Source: Siphonodentalium dalli
Taxonomy: Eukaryota > Mollusca > Scaphopoda > Gadilida > Siphonodentaliidae
Reading direction: 5' to 3'
DNA: 64,000 nt
NCBI GenBank assembly: GCA_032622095.1
Contig: CP136062.1
Span: 200,609,828-200,673,827, forward strand
The translations under genes were made by a program, and so were the position numbers. The notes beneath the pieces were generated by a model. The model saw nothing but the letters and a program-made list of their open reading frames with translations. It searched no databases and had not been told where the DNA came from. Positions 62,934 to 64,000 of the stretch are shown one piece after another (positions within the stretch are counted from its first letter, which is position 1; the number at the start of each line of letters is the position of its first letter).

Positions 62934-63342
62934 CTGAATTTAATATGTCTGACAATTGCAGAATGAGGTCCCCAGAGGGTGAAATTAACCATCTGGAGAC
63001 CTCATTCTGTTCAGGCCTTAACTGCTATGGCAGACTTCGGATCAGATTGAAGTTCCTCAGTTGAAGTTTGTGATGTTCACCCCTTAGTCAGCTCCATTAT
63101 ACAGTTTATCTTCTGCAAATTCAGGGATATAGAAACTTAACAGTAGGGAACCAAGTTCCTAAAAACAATGTTGAATTGAGACTATAGATACTTCCCAGAA
63201 GATGAGGCCTAATCAGAATGAGTTCCCCAGAGGGTGAATTTGATGATGCTTGCCCACTGTGTGGGGTAGCATCACTAAATTTACCCTCTGAGGACCTCAT
63301 TCTGCAAAAGTCAGACACACTAAATTTAGGCTTTACCAGGTG
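62934..63342 (-). mobile_element. Second copy of the hairpin-ended MITE
   Basis: Outer ends AAGTCTGAATTTAATATGTC and a near-complement at about 63304-63334. Hairpins with GGTCCCCAGAGGGTGAA and TTACCCTCTGAGGACC lie at the two ends; the left one has lost its centre. The inner segment is the reverse complement of that in 41822-42267. Confidence 0.85.
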
Positions 63343-63352
63343 TGTTCTACAG

Positions 63353-64000
63353 TGAAACCTCTCTAAACCGAACACCCTTCGGACCGGCCCTTCTGTTCGG
63401 TTTAGAGAGGTGTTCGGTTTACAGAAAATCGCAAAACCATCGGAATATATTGCCGCCGTCAGTAAGAGTTATCGAGACCCGAACACCTCATTACTGATTC
63501 CTTAAACTTTATTCAATAAACTACAAAATAAAACTTAAATTGCAATAGATAAACATGCTATAATAAGAAATAAATATATGTATAGATAAACCACGAAACA
63601 CGGTTACGATACATTTTACGGTGATTCACGGTTTTGGAAAATGTAGATTTCAACTCTGAGCTATTGTTTTCCCCGACGGCTCATTAATTTTGATAAGTTA
63701 ATTTAATAAAACTGTGATGGTAACAATAAACCACCCTACTGTACTTTTAGCAAATTAGTGTTTAGTTTGGACAATTGTTGTAAAAACAAAGAGTCCATTC
63801 CAGCACAATAGCTGATGTAAAAACAATGTGTCACTGCTCTAATTACCTGTGAAGTCACCATTGTTCAATCAGTGTGTGATATAAGCAAACATGTATCTAT
63901 CTGTATCTGCATGTATCTGAAGGTGGTGCAGTGCAGTAACTAATTCTTGTTTAGGCACATCTAATTAGACACCTGTTGTTTTAATTCGTTTCAAAGCTTT
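63353..64000 (+). mobile_element. Possible pogo/Tigger-like element, left end only
   Basis: TA at 63351 followed by CAGTGAAACCTCTCTAAACC and a nearby inverted copy (GGTTTAGAGAGG at about 63401) is the usual form of a pogo/Tigger terminus. The right end is not in the window and no transposase is visible up to 64000. Confidence 0.55.

Overview
This window is animal nuclear DNA. Protein coding occurs only as short exons with GT-AG borders, and AT-rich, repeat-filled introns separate them. The repeat content (GTCCGTCC-headed dispersed repeats with internal tandem units, TTAA-targeting MITEs, hAT and pogo-type elements) points to a lophotrochozoan and most likely a mollusc, perhaps a bivalve; that placement is inference. 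There are no bacterial-type operons and I found no RNA genes.

One gene runs along the plus strand through most of the window. Fifteen internal exons (17815-18035, 24085-24117, 30738-30824, 33851-34072, 35459-35704, 37028-37208, 38810-39048, 42650-42774, 44555-44656, 46638-46797, 54522-54668, 55805-55954, 58483-58593, 61460-61548, 62031-62145) join in phase into 742 uninterrupted codons with 45 cysteines. The order of the cysteine-rich repeats matches Golgi apparatus protein 1 (GLG1, also called ESL-1, MG-160 or CFR-1), a type I Golgi membrane glycoprotein. The signal-peptide exon is not certain (weak candidate at 626-707). The 3' third of the gene, with the last repeats, the membrane span and the short cytosolic tail, lies beyond 64000.

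Everything else I can identify is mobile or repeated DNA. Left part (1-17.8 kb): a 15-kb-spaced inverted repeat pair, TA-flanked and hAT-type MITEs, a twin-hairpin TTAA MITE, a 160-bp tandem repeat element split by a 2-kb TTAA insertion, a 174-bp tandem array and a pogo-like MITE. Introns 1-2 (18-30.7 kb): TTAA elements, a hAT element with a BED-finger remnant, a fold-back element with a nested insertion and a 50-bp tandem array. Introns 3-9 (30.8-46.6 kb): a hAT element with tandem repeats, a hAT element containing a second hAT element, and several twin-hairpin MITEs. Intron 10 (46.8-54.5 kb): more TTAA MITEs and a decayed 5-kb element flanked by complex inverted repeats, resembling a DIRS-like layout. 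Introns 11-14 and the right end: a pogo/Tigger-type element with a transposase remnant, a 191-bp array, and further MITEs.

Several of these elements end within 10-30 bp of GLG1 splice sites. Two of them keep an open reading frame continuous with an exon. I found no second cellular gene.
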